In this document: in pieces, positions 24,626 through 36,327 of the stretch | Layout: each line of letters starts with the position of its first letter | Position numbering within the stretch: the stretch's first letter is position 1 | Origin: Acorus gramineus | Lineage: Eukaryota; Streptophyta; Magnoliopsida; Acorales; Acoraceae | Assembly: GCA_030737835.1 (NCBI GenBank) | Contig: JAUJYN010000012.1 | Coordinates: 8,617,003 to 8,681,002, forward strand | Direction: 5' to 3' | DNA: 64,000 nt | Position numbers and translations under genes: made by a program | Notes under the pieces: model-generated | Databases searched by the model: none | Seen by the model: the letters and a program-made list of their open reading frames with translations, nothing else | Told to the model about the DNA's origin: nothing

Positions 24626-24900
24626 AAGATTTTTAGTTTTAAGTATCCACAAACCATCATATTTAGTGATTGATCCCTCCTTTCTTCGTATTTAGGTTTT
24701 AGTCCCCAGATTTAAATGATAGTTCCTTTTTAGTCCCTGAGAGGGACCTATCCATAAATTATTTAATTTATTTTTTAGTCCTTGAGAGGGTCATATCCAT
24801 AAATTATCCTTTAAATTGAAAGACTAAAACTTAAATACAAAGAAAGAAAGGATCAATCACTAAATATGATGATTTGTGAAGATTTAAAACTAAAAATTTC
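24626..24900. mobile_element. Mutator-type MITE with perfect 9-bp target duplication
   Basis: TTAAAATTA flanks both sides (24617-24625 and 24901-24909). The ends form long inverted repeats of about 85 bp: left ATTTTTAGTTTTAAGTATCC and ATATTTAGTGATTGATCC, with the complement of the right end giving ATTTTTAGTTTTAAATCTTC and ATATTTAGTGATTGATCC. There is no coding content. A related element lies at 47684-47953. Confidence 0.85.
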
Positions 24901-25255
24901 TTAAAATTAATGAGACATATAAAACTATATCGAAGAATATAAAAATGACAAACCGTCCACATTATACCCCGCCAAAACCACCGTGTGGGGCCCGCACAGT
25001 ACACGCGTGGCCCGAATTTCTTTAAAATTTCCTTCTCAAAAAAGTGACAACCCGGAGTCCAGGCTGTCCCTCAATCAGACCACTCACCGCTCCCCGACAA
25101 AAAAAAAAAAACCTATCCCCACCAACCCCACCCCATCCGTACCGTTAAATCCTGCAAGGTTAAAACCGTCAATATACAATTCAAAAAAAAAATTCAATCA
25201 AACAAACCCTTCACACACCGAAAATCACAAACACCCCCCTCAAAAAAATTAAAAA

Positions 25256-28200
25256 TCACGGCGTGGGCCCTCCTTCCCCCGACCCTCCTCCCCCACCCTT
25301 CTCATCGCTCTCCACCGTCCGATTCGCGATCTCCTCCATCATCCGCACCACCTCCCCCATCTCTGGCCGTTGATCCGGCGACGTCGAAACGCACGCCATC
25401 GCCACCTGTAACAACCCCACCATCTCCTCCTCCTCCGCATTGTTACTCTCCCCACCACCACCCATCATCAGCTCCACATCGAAAACCTCCGCCGTCCACT
25501 CCTCCCTCACCACCGATTGAACCCACCTCGGCAGATCGATCCCCTCCTCCCCCAACGACGCCTGGTTCGGCGATTTCCCCGTTAAAAGCTCCAAAAGCAA
25601 AACCCCAAATCCGTAGACGTCGGTTTTCAATGTGGGTTTTCTGGTCTCCACCAGTTCCGGCGCGCGGTAGCCTCCGGCGGCGCGGGGGGCGGCGGCGGGG
25701 GTGAAGAGGGGGTGGAGGCCGAAGTCGGAGAGAGCGGCGACGACGGAGGGAGTGGTTGGGGAGAGGAGGACGTTGGAGGCTTTGATGTCGCCGTGGGGGA
25801 TGCCGCCGGCGCCGGTTGGGGAGTGGAGGTGGGAGAGGCCCCGGCCGGCGGCGATCGCGATTCGGAGGCGGTTGTACCAGTCGAGGGGGCCTCTACCGGA
25901 GCCTCGGCTACCTGTCGGAGATGTGGCAGTTGTCAGTACTGACTAACTTTTCGTGAAAATGTGGTTTCGCTGCAATGTGATTTTTTTAGCATATATGTCT
26001 CTCAAATGAAAACGATTAAATTGTACATTCATGCCCTTTTTCAGGGGGTATTTACGCATAATGTAAAAATTTCTTTTTTTTAATAATATTATTATCTTTT
26101 AAAAGGTCATTTGTACACAATTTAAATAATTTCGAAAAGTATGATTGAAAACAGTATTTTCACCACGGATATTTTGATAAAATGATACTATTTTAAGGGT
26201 GTAATATGAAAAAAGCCCTTGTAACGTTATGAGAGGAGTATTTATAAAAGAATGGTTGGAATAGTGTTTTTAGGGGTCATTTAGATTATAGGAAAAGTCA
26301 GGATTATATGATTTTTGAACAGTCTACAAGGGGTTATAGATTTTTTTTCTTTATAATAATGCCCATAAAAAAAACATTTATCCACAATTGAAATCATTTT
26401 AAAGGATATTACTGAAAATAGCATTCCCCCATGGGTATTTTGATAAAATGATATATGCCGAGGGTATATATGACAAGAGTGTTGCTACACTTAGTTTTTT
26501 TGTCAATATAAAACACATAGTAATATATTTTGATACAAATATATAAATTCAGTGAAACATATATGCTTCAAAAAATTATTTCTTACACTTATTAAAAATA
26601 TGTTCATTTAACTCAAAATAGAACAATATTAACTTTTTATCAAAAACATTTTCTTAAAAAGTATTAGTTATTTGAAAAAAATAAAATCTGAATTTAATCG
26701 AAAAATGCGAATGCGTGTACCATTTTCCATGAGACAAAGGCATTCATGTTATAATGAGAGGAGTATTTATGAAGGTTGGAATAATTGGTGAGCGGCGATG
26801 TAATTAATGCGTGGGATTTTGGGTAAATACGTTGTGGAAATCAATGGGAACATATTGGGAAGGTGTGGAATGAATTTATTATGGAGGGGCGTTTTGGGAA
26901 CGAAAAGTTTAAGAGGGGACACGATGGACATTTTGGGAAAGCTATTGATTATACGAGGGAATCCAACAAAAAAACAAATAGAAGGGTGTTTTCGTCTTTT
27001 AATCGAAATTCGCAGTTCAGAAGACAGAATAAAAAGCATGTCTTTCTTTTCGTATTTTTAAATAAAAAAAGCTAAAGTAAGACTCCATTGAGGTTAAAAT
27101 TACGAAATTGCCCTCCCGTCCAGAAAAGTAAAATAGTTCGCGATTTCCGCGCCTCGGACACCCGCAATTCAACTCAGACAAATATATAAACATAAAAATA
27201 TAAAAGGGTATTTCCGTCTTTCTAAAAAGCCCCGCCTCCCAGTTTCAAAACATGCCTTTCCATTTAATTTAATAATATAAATAAATACAAAAAACCCATC
27301 GTAAATAAACCCAAATAGAAGGGTATTCTTGTCTTATTAAAGTCCGAATAAAGGCACGTCTTTTTTTCGTTTATATTATATAAAGTAAAAAAGCGACCGG
27401 CATAAAACGCCCAATTACGAAAAACACCCTCCCAGTAAAAAAAAAAACCCCCCAAAAAAAATCCGATTTTCCATGACTGAAATCTCCGAAAGCTCTGCAA
27501 CTCAACAAAACAAAAAAACAAACACAAAATCTTTCAATAGTCAATGAGTATCGTGAGCCAACGACTGAAAATTGTATTTTATAAGGGGTATTTTAACGAA
27601 ATGAAATTTGTTTAGGGGTATATGTGCAAAAAAACCAAAAAAAAAATTAAATAAACCCGATTTTCCATGACTGCAACCTCCGAAGCTCTGCAACTCAAAC
27701 AAAACAAAATAAAAAGGACATAAAAAAACGAAATCTTTGAATGCGTACCGTGAAGAAGAGCCGACAAGCTTCCGGCGGGGAAGTAATCGTAGACGAGGAG
27801 CTTCTCGTCTTTGGAGTAATAGAAGGCCCTCAAAGGCACCACATTTTCGTGTTTCACCCTCCCCAACACCTCCATCTGCACCTCGAACTCCCTCTTCGTC
27901 ACCGCCACGTCTTTCAGTCTCTTCACCACCACCGTCGTCCCCTCCTCCAACACCGCCTTGTACGACGTCCCCACAATGCCCTTCCCCAACACCTCCGCCG
28001 ACGCCCTCAACAGGTCCTCCAAGTCGAAGCTGTACAACCCACCCTCGAAAAACACAAGCTTGTTCCGCTCCGACTCCGCCAGCGCCCCTATGTCGTCCTT
28101 TGATGATGACGTCGTCCCCGTCTCCACCGCCGTCACCGCCCCTGACGGTGGCCCCTTCCCAGTCGGCTTCGTCGGCCTCTGCCTCTTCCGGCGGAAGACG

Positions 28201-29039
28201 CAGAAGACGAGCAGGAGAAGGACAAGGAGCAGTAGCACCGAAACCGACGCGACGGAGATCGCGATGATCGCCGCCGTGGAGAGGCGGTGGTTGTTTGAGG
28301 TTTTAGGGATTGGGTTTGTCTCCGGCGTCGGGGGGGCTGCTGGAGAAGGGAAGAAGGACTTACAGGGGGGCAGGGGACCCCCGCAGAGGTCGAGATTTCC
28401 GTCGAACGATGATTTGGGGAACCTTTGGAGGCTCTGCGGGACCGACCCATTGAGCCGATTCGAGGAAACATTGAAACCCGAAAGCGATTCGACGCTGATG
28501 CTCGGGAGGGGCCCGGAAAAATTGTTCCTTTCGAGGAAGAGCCCGGTGAGTCTCCTCAGGTTGTTCACTGCGAAGGGGATTTCGCCGGAGAAGTTGTTGT
28601 TGGAGATGTCGAGGCGGGTGAGGCGGGTGAGGTTGGTGAGGGTCGCCGGGAACCCGCCGGAGAGGAGGTTGCCCTGCAAGTAGAGGCTGCGGAGGTGGGA
28701 GAGGTTGGAGAGGTCGGAGGGGAGGGGGCCGGAGAGGCGGTTGGAGCGGAGGCTGAGGACGCGGAGGTTGGAGAGGCGGCCGAGGGTGGAGGGGGGGAGG
28801 GGGCCGAGGAGGCCGACACCGGGGAGGCGGAGGGCGACGACGGAGGAGGCGTCGGAGGAGCAGGTGACGCCGACCCAAGTGCAGGCGGAGGCGGAGGAGT
28901 TCCAGCGCAGGCGGGACTCGTGGGGGGTGTTGGAGAGGAAGGCGAGGAGGGCAGCTTTGTCGCTTGTTGGCTCGGAGAAGACGAGGGGGGTGTAAAGGAG
29001 GAGGAGAATAAGGGAGGTGACCGGTAATGACACCTCCAT
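25256..29039 (-). CDS. LRR receptor-like kinase, At2g26730 type
   Basis: Exon 1 (29039-27749) and exon 2 (25911-25256) join through a GT-AG intron of 1837 bp inside a Gly codon, giving 648 aa; the Arabidopsis relative is of similar length. Order: signal peptide (about 1-22), LRRNT region with CTWVGVTC (53-60), about five LRRs (70-205), a Pro-rich linker, a membrane segment (about 256-282) followed by RRKR, and a kinase domain (about 338-625). The Gly loop [10 protein letters not shown], Lys373, a DFG motif (493-495) and APE (514-516) are present. The catalytic loop reads HGDIKASN (470-477): Arg of HRD is replaced by Gly but the Asp is kept. Relatives labelled probable inactive receptor kinase commonly have HGN here. 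It is a plasma-membrane protein; the ligand is unknown. The exon sequence is very GC-rich compared with the intron and flanks. Confidence 0.93.
25990..27740. repeat. Degenerate repeats filling the receptor-kinase intron
   Basis: Several blocks recur in the same direction. CGATTTTCCATGACTG followed by CTCTGCAACTCAA occurs at about 27462 and 27655, with a weaker form near 27143. GAGAGGAGTATTTAT followed by GGTTGGAATA occurs at about 26232 and 26757. A TATTTTGATAAAATGATA block occurs at about 26169 and 26438. GAAGGGT plus TCGTCTT- and AAAAGCATGTC-type blocks recur between 26980 and 27360. The most exon-proximal duplication reaches the exon 1 donor. No gene is present in the intron. Confidence 0.6.
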
Positions 29040-29084
29040 TTGCTTTACAGAGAGGTGGTGGGGAGAGAGTGAGAGGGGGGGTTT

Positions 29085-29097
29085 TGGTATATAAAGT
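29085..29097 (-). promoter_or_regulatory. TATA box of the receptor-kinase gene
   Basis: On the minus strand the sequence is CTTTATATACC, about 50 bp upstream of the start codon. This implies a very short leader, or that transcription starts close to the ATG. Confidence 0.5.
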
Positions 29098-29138
29098 TGG
29101 GGATGGAGAGGGATGTGTTTTGAGAGATTTGTTTTTCT

Positions 29139-29602
29139 GGGTAAAATGTGTTTTGGACTCTCAAAGTATTTTAAACCCGTAGAAACACTTTTTATAGTTC
29201 AAAAAATATAATTGTACCCTCTGTAATTTTATTTTTTATTAAAATAAGATAAAAATATAATTTTATTATTTTAATTAAATTTTTATCATATTTTTATATT
29301 TTTTTTATGAGTTATTTTCACATTTTAATTAATTATTATTTAACTTAATTTTTATGAAAATACATTCAGATGTAATTGAATAATTAATTATTGCATAAGT
29401 TAATGTTCATAAAGCATATATAGAATTAATTAATTTTTTTTTTTTTTTAGATATTTAGATAATTAAGGATAAAATAATAATTATAAATTATTTTTTATCA
29501 CATCTTAATAAAAAAAAAAATATAATGATAAATGGTGGAAGTGCATTTTTTAAATTTTAGAGATGTTTATGTAGGTTTCAGGGGTTTAAATGCATTTTAC
29601 CC
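29139..29602. mobile_element. Mutator-like MITE just upstream of the receptor-kinase TATA box
   Basis: The left end GGGTAAAATGTGTTTTGGAC is matched by GGGTAAAATGCATTTAAACC on the complement of the right end. Flanking TTGTTTTTCT and TTGTCTTTTT agree at 8 of 10 bases, a plausible aged 9-10-bp target duplication. The AT-rich body is non-coding. The near end lies about 45 bp from the TATA box. Confidence 0.6.
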
Positions 29603-29846
29603 TTGTCTTTTTTGTGTGTTATAGTTCACTCCCATTTGACGTTTAATGGGAGGTTGACTGGGGGTGTGTGTGAAAATTGAAGCGGTGGAAGTGGGTGGCG
29701 ATGAGGATTGGTGGAGTGGGAATAGGATGGAAAGCTTTTAGGCTTTAATTTGTGATTTTGTTTATGATGTATTAATTAGAGATGTGGCACAAGCTCAACC
29801 TACAATTTTTAGTTTAGGTGAAGTGTTTTAGGTGAAGTGTTTTAGG

Positions 29847-31223
29847 GGGGGGTAGTCGATACGGACTTTGATGGATTTTTGTGGACATTATTCAAGTGAT
29901 GGACTTTTGTAGACTTTGTAGACTTTCACAGACTTTCGTAGACTTTTGCAGACTTTCACAAATTTACTCTCATGGACTTTCACAGACTTTTGCAGACTTT
30001 CACATACTGACTCTCATGGACTTTCACAGACATTTGCAGACTTTCATAGATTGACTCTTATGGATTTTCATAGACTTTCACAGACTTTTGCAGACTTTCA
30101 CAAATCACTCTCATGGACTTTCACAGACTTTTGTAGACTTTCACAAATCACTCTCATGGACTTTCACAGATTTTCACAGACTTTCAGAGATTGACTCTTT
30201 TCACATCTGGATTTCTATTAATAAACACAACAAAATTTTTAGAATTTTAAAATAACAAATAAAGAACTCAAATATTCAAATTCAACATGAATTATTGATA
30301 CCCATATAAATAAAATAAAAGCAATCAGTATATTTCATATATGTAAATATATCTTTTTACTTTTATATATGTTTAAACATTATAAACAATATATATATAT
30401 ACATCTATATTGTACAATAATAGAAACATCTTCAGGGAAAATCAAATCAAGCATTATACATATAATCAAATATATGATAAATCTGTATTTTAAAAAATAA
30501 TTGTGGATGATCTAGGCATATATAATATAATCTACCATTCTTATATATTCATCAAACATATGAGGTGATAGGAATATTTCATACATATGGACATTCATAA
30601 AAAAAAGATGATAAATAAAGAAAAAAAAATGTGAATAAAAATATGAAAGGCATGTGATAAAAATCATAAAGTAGATTTGTTAAAAGAAAAAAAGAAGAAA
30701 TATTCACAAAGTTGGAATAAAAGTCCATGAGAATCCCACCCATTTGGGTGGGATTTTGAAAAGACTTTTTCCTTTATATTTCTCTCTCTAAAGTCCACAA
30801 AAGTCCACAAGAATCCATCACTTATGAAAGTCTTCACAAATCCTGTTTAAATTGAATAACACATGACAAAATGTCTACTATGAGAAGTCTCAATTGAATA
30901 ACGCTGGACTTTTTGTCCACGAAATAATGTCTCAATCGAATAACGCTGGACTTTATGTCCACGAAATAATGTCTCAATCGAATAACGCTGGACTTTATGT
31001 CCACGAAATAATGTCTCAATCGAATAACGCTGGACTTTTTGTCCACGAAATAATGTCTCAATCGAATAACGCTGGACTTTTTGTCCATGAAATAATGTCT
31101 CAATCGAATAACGCTGGACTTTTTGTCCACGAACCAAAATCCTGATTGAAAAACACAAGATTTACAAATCCACGAGCATGGACATTTTGTCCATGAAAAT
31201 CCTAATTGACTACCCCCCTATTA
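29847..31223. mobile_element. Two-arm satellite element, copy 1 (uninterrupted)
   Basis: The ends are inverted matches: GGGGGGTAGTC at the left, and GACTACCCCCC at the right, each next to TA. The left arm (about 29900-30195) repeats GACTTTCACAGACTTTTGCA and CTCTCATGGA units of about 42-45 bp. The right arm (30887-31138) is a different 42-bp tandem array. The AT-rich middle (30200-30840) shares GTGGATGATCTAGG and CATATGAGGTGATA with copy 2. Long open frames in the arms are only a by-product of the repeat length and are not genes. The flanking TA would fit a mariner-like 2-bp duplication, but that is weak evidence. Confidence 0.75.
30887..31138. repeat. Six tandem 42-bp units with an internal hairpin
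   Basis: Units start at 30887, 30929, 30971, 31013, 31055 and 31097 with GTCTCAATCGAATAACGCTG. Each contains TGGAC, then TTTTT or TTTAT, then GTCCA, which can fold as a short stem-loop. The units are nearly identical, in contrast to the decayed units of copy 2. Confidence 0.9.
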
Positions 31224-32167
31224 GGTGCAGTAGTGCACCGGTTTGTTTATCTGATGTGCACACTCAATATAGAGAATATCTAATAAAGTATTATGTAATA
31301 ATAAGAATATATATATATATATTTAATTTATACATGTACTAGTTTCTTGTACATGCAAAAACATGTGGTATACCATGTAGTAATAATTAATATATTAACT
31401 TATATAATTATGTTCCAAATAAATTTTAAGAAATATAAATCTAATCATTACTATGAGTTACCGCATGCATCAGCATACGCGGTAAGAATTTAAAAAATAT
31501 TTCAGTGTCTAGAACAAATGTTCTCTGACATACCAAAAACACACAAAGCTTATTATAAAATATTTCTTATGAACTTTTCATATTAATTTATAATTCTATA
31601 CTAATTAAGATCATAATTCTAACCGATGGTAAAAAAAATTAAACGAATGAACAAAGTCATAGACACAAATATTTGAGAAAAAATGAATTTTGATTTTCAT
31701 CCTCAATTCAATCTCAAAAAAATTATCTCAAGGTTTTTAATTAAAAGTATTTTCTCACCTCATAATAGAACAACCCTAAATAATAGCCTATCATTATAAA
31801 TTTGAATAGAGGCTATTTTATTCAATCCTATCAAGGTTTATTTTCTTTGATAGTTCAATTAGCATGGATTGCTGAGAAACACCATAAAAAGAAGAGCAAG
31901 AAGTGATTCTTTTTGTAATGTTTATATAAAGTGTATATTTAATTATTTATATATTTCCATACCAATATTTAAAATAATAAATATTATGGAATTCTTTTAG
32001 TATGATCGGTCCAACCCAATGAAAGATAAAAGATCTTACCTAATACAAGTCAAAAACCAAATTAAAAAAAAAAACTCCAAAAAGCTACAAATAGATTAAA
32101 TATTGTGACTAAATGATATATAATTGAGAAATAGTATTAAAATGATGAATAATGAATTCTTTGAAAG

Positions 32168-32199
<32 letters not shown>

Positions 32200-33922
32200 G
32201 TTTCAATGAATGAATTTTAGATATTGAAGTCATTAACTATTTTGAAAGTATGAAATATATATAAAATATGCAACCATAGATATTTTATATTATAACAACA
32301 TATCAAAAATATATAAAATATAACAAACATATGCTATAAAAAGCAATTGACAAAAATATGTTTATAACCCTGAATGCAATTTTATATATCTACTTAGTCA
32401 TCCAACGAAGTATAAACATTTTCATTTTTTTTTATATTTATTAAAAATGAGTGCATCCAATTCGAAATGGAGCGATATGATTGACTATTTTGATCAACAA
32501 TTTCAATAAAATAATTTATTATAAAAAAACTAATATTGCATCACATCAAAACCATAGCAAACAAAATCATAATCAAAACACACCAATAAAGAATTTTAAT
32601 ATCCAATTAAAGGATTAAAACATTTTCATTTTTATGTGACACTATACAAATAATATATTAAAAAATATAAGAAAGAAAAATATAAGTTGTATTGCCTCTC
32701 TCTATCTGAGTGCACCTATAATTTCCCCTGATATGTTCATTGAAAGATAAAAAATAACCCAATAAATATATCATTAAAAATATTAATAAAAAAAACTAAA
32801 AATCAACAATAGCAAACAAAATAGAGAGACCATGTTGAAAAAGATTTTAGTTCCTAACAAACCTCTTCTCCACCTCTTTCATTTTCATTTATAAATAACT
32901 GGCTTCCATTGTCATCTTAAAATTTCGATACCTACATTCCAAGTTAAGTTAGAAAAAGGAGTTCAAATAGTTTGATATTAAGAGATAATAAATCAAATCC
33001 CTAAAAATATGAAAGGAGTATAATAGAAATGCTTTATCTTTCTCTTACCAATAAAATTACACCTTTCCATATCTTTTTTTGCCTAGCAAATCCCAACAAA
33101 AATATATTGAATTATGCACAACAATTTAATATGAAAAATAGATTTATAAGGTATATATTATTATTATATACACACATTCATATGTAAATCTTGCATTATC
33201 TATTTTAACACATGAGAAATTTTTTCATTCTAAAATTAGATTTATATGGCATATTATTATTATGCACATTCATATGTATATTTTGTATTATTTATTTTAG
33301 CACATGAGAGCTTGTTTCATTAGTAAATTATTTAATAAAAAATTCATGGAAATATAATTCAAAGGATATATATTTGGTGAATATGTTTAATTTTGAAATT
33401 AAAAAATAAATATATAGATATGATTACTGATTTTAATATCTTAAAATAAAAATAAAAAATAAGATTGCTAGGTATATGATTTTATCTTGTTTAAAAATTC
33501 TATAGCTTTATTTAAAATTTGAAAATTTTGAATTTCTATATAGTAATTGGAGTAAAAATGAAAAAAAAAAAGATGGATCACTTTTTCTTTAATAAGAAAG
33601 TAATTGATCAATTGTTTAAAGGATAAAAAGGGAAATGAAAATTCTGGGTCGAAATCCTTTTAATAAATAAAATAGATATCTTAATTTTGTTAGATAAATA
33701 TATATTTTAAAAAGTTTAATACGTGTTTGGACTAGAAAAGTATTCACATAAATTATTAAGTGTAATTTTATTCTCTTTATTGAATATCAACAACTATTCC
33801 TATCAATGAATTCAATGTATCAATACCTGTATTTGTTTGTAAAACTTGAATTGAATTTTTTTAAAATAGATGTCTAAATAGTATATACAATAGTTATGAT
33901 ATTCAGGCGATGTATTCTTGAA

Positions 33923-34397
33923 GGCCTAGTTTGGCATGGAAATAAGGGATTGGGATAAGAAAAAAATTGGATTAAATCACTTGTTATCTCATATGGCATA
34001 AAAAAGGGGATAAAGCATGGACAATTGTCCACATTTTGAGATAAAAAATAAGGATAGTTTGTTTTGGTAAAAGTGGAACAAACTTTGTCCTAATTTTTTA
34101 TCCCATAAAAAATTAGAATAACATTGATGACTACTCTTCCAAAAAAAAAAAAAAAAAATGTGTTCCACTAAACAACATTAATACCCCCATTAATAGGAAT
34201 GATAGATTTTGTATTTTTTAAAAAAATTTGAAGTTATGCCATAGTTGATCCAAATGTAAGATTGAGGATAAGAACATAAAAAATGAGGTTAATAAAAAGC
34301 ATTAATAAATGCAAATCTGGATAAAAATAGTGGATTTTTTATCCTCATAAATTAGACCAACTTATCCTAAAATTTTATCTCTTTACCAAACTAGGCC
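33923..34397. mobile_element. MITE with GGCCTAGTTTGG ends
   Basis: The left end is GGCCTAGTTTGGCATGGA and the complement of the right end is GGCCTAGTTTGGTAAAGA. Both are followed by AAGGGAT/GATAAG-type purine-rich sequence. The terminus resembles Tourist-like PIF/Harbinger MITEs, but the expected 3-bp duplication is not seen, so the superfamily is tentative. The body is AT-rich and non-coding. Confidence 0.6.
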
Positions 34398-34634
34398 GTA
34401 AAGAATATAGGTTAACATAATTTTTTTTAGCATTTCTCAAATTTTAATAGATTTTATGAAAATATAATACAAGATCATTTAAAAGTTAAAAATTATGATT
34501 AATCATGTAAAAAATATATATACTTTATAGTATATCAAATCCAAATATTCTTTTGGAATGGAAACCTTGATTTAATATCTTGAATACATAATAATTTCTT
34601 ATTTTAGACTAAAAACAAATGCATGCATTTTTTT

Positions 34635-34964
34635 GGGTTAAAGATATTCACATCCCTGTAAACATAGATAATCCCATATAAATCCCTGTAAATATTGGAG
34701 CAGATATACAAGTCTATGAAAACTCACAAAAACTCATAAACATCCTTATTGTCGATAGAGGTTAACCCTAAGTCAACTTATTCTAGTTAACCATAACCTA
34801 TACCATAAAATGATTAAATTATCTTCAACTTTTTTACCAGAATAAAGAAATATAAAAGGCCCATAGGAACAATTTGATATTTTATAAGGATTAATTTATC
34901 TTTATAATTATTTATAGAAACTACAATATCAACACAATTACATAATAATAGAAGTCTTTAACCC
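34635..34964. mobile_element. Small MITE with GGGTTAAAGA ends
   Basis: The left end GGGTTAAAGATATTCACATC is matched by GGGTTAAAGACTTC on the complement of the right end. The flanks ATTTTTTT and ATTTCTTT differ at one base. The interior TTTATCTTTATAATTATTTA and ACAATATCAACACAATTA match a unit of the 13.3-kb tandem repeat, so both belong to one family. Confidence 0.6.
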
Positions 34965-36327
34965 ATTTCTTTTTGGACAACAGTTATCCTTGTCACAACT
35001 TTTTCATGTACCATACACAAGAGAAGTCCAAAAAAAATAAAAATAAAGTTTGCCTGGCAATGATTAAATTAGTGAATGTGGGGGGTGACCAACTCAGAGG
35101 ACCTGGTCTGAGTCAGCAGATCATGCCACGTGGAGGAAACCAAGCAATCACAAAGACCGCTCCAAAGAGCCCTGCCTAGCTGTACCATTCCATGCTGGCC
35201 TTTGCATGTCATCCAAAAACATTCCCATCTTTGACTCATACAGAGGCAAACATAGACAACACAATCACATGAAATAGTAATTCTCCTTTTCTTTTCCCCT
35301 ACCAAAACCTAACCATTCTTTCCCAGGGTTCATTCTTTTAATATTTTAATGATTAATGATTTCCCAATCATCATTTTTAGGCAGTTCTGTCAAAGTTAAC
35401 TTGATTAAATTAAGGGGGAAGATGTGGATTTGGTGCACTTTTTGTTATTAAATAATTTAGGGATACCCTAAAAAAAGTTGATACTGTCAGAGAAAATGAT
35501 ACGCCTAACCTATGTACACTATACATGTATGTGTGAAGTCTTCATCCGTTTTCATTTTTTATAGATATATATTAATTTATTGAAGTACATGATGTTATAT
35601 GAATTGAAATAAATACTAATATACATTGATCTATTTATTTTTTTTAAAAGAAAAAATTACAGTCTCATATACTATGATATGACATATACATTACGATAAC
35701 AAGGTAAATATTGTATTATTGTAGTGTATGAGTTATAGACAAAACTGTAAAATGGATTGACTGCATCAAGTCACATGAAAAAAAAGGGCAATCATTATTA
35801 GAACATAAAAATCATAAAGGACAAGAAGACCTTGAGTATTAAACAAGGGTGTTTTTTTATATTCAAAGCACTTTTATATTCGTACTTGTAAACATCACAT
35901 CACCTAATATAATATATGAAATTACTTAATACAGTATATATATTCTACTATATTAGTATATAGGGCAATTTTCATTTTTATGTTCAAATTTTTTTAAATT
36001 ATAAAATTGGTTCTCGGCTAGTTTTCAGGGCTGTCCCTGATAATTGAATTTTGTGATTGGGCCCTAGGTGAATTTTGAAAATGGGGCCCTATATATTTTT
36101 ACAACAAAATATAAATTGTTTGAATATTGTACATTATTTTATTTGAAGTTACAAATATGATAAAGTAGATACATAATATTATGTAATTATTTATTAAAAC
36201 CTTTTACATTATCATATACGTTTAATACATAGCAAAAAAAAAATCAATTTAATGGAATGAGAAAATTATAAAAAAAATATCTTTAAAAGAGGGGAGAGAG
36301 AAAGATGAATTTGTACAAAAGAAAAAT

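Larger units (their letters stand above)
18531..25255. other. Gene-free spacer with nested transposons
   Basis: No host gene is supported here. The stretch holds the two-arm element and its inserted Mutator-like element, listed separately, then a MITE at 24626-24900 and the 3' flank of the receptor kinase. The patch 24060-24330 is less AT-rich but unrecognised. Confidence 0.6.
31224..36327. other. AT-rich gene-free spacer
   Basis: I see no gene. The stretch includes a (TA)n run at about 32168-32192, MITE candidates at 33923-34397 and 34635-34964, and one GC-richer pocket (35080-35300) with a palindromic CCACGTGG at 35126-35133 but no recognisable protein. Confidence 0.6.

Noticed and set aside
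27737..29027. Plus-strand open frames of up to 241 aa opposite the receptor kinase
   Set aside because: Low-complexity Pro/Arg/Glu-rich shadows of a GC-rich minus-strand exon that has clear LRR and kinase motifs.
30887..31138. Regular 42-bp array as a CRISPR-like structure
   Set aside because: The units are directly tandem without unique spacers, and this is a plant nuclear sequence.
29946..31158. Repetitive open frames of 80-100 aa on both strands
   Set aside because: They follow from tandem units of 42 bp (a multiple of three) staying open in several frames at once; no start context or domain supports a protein.
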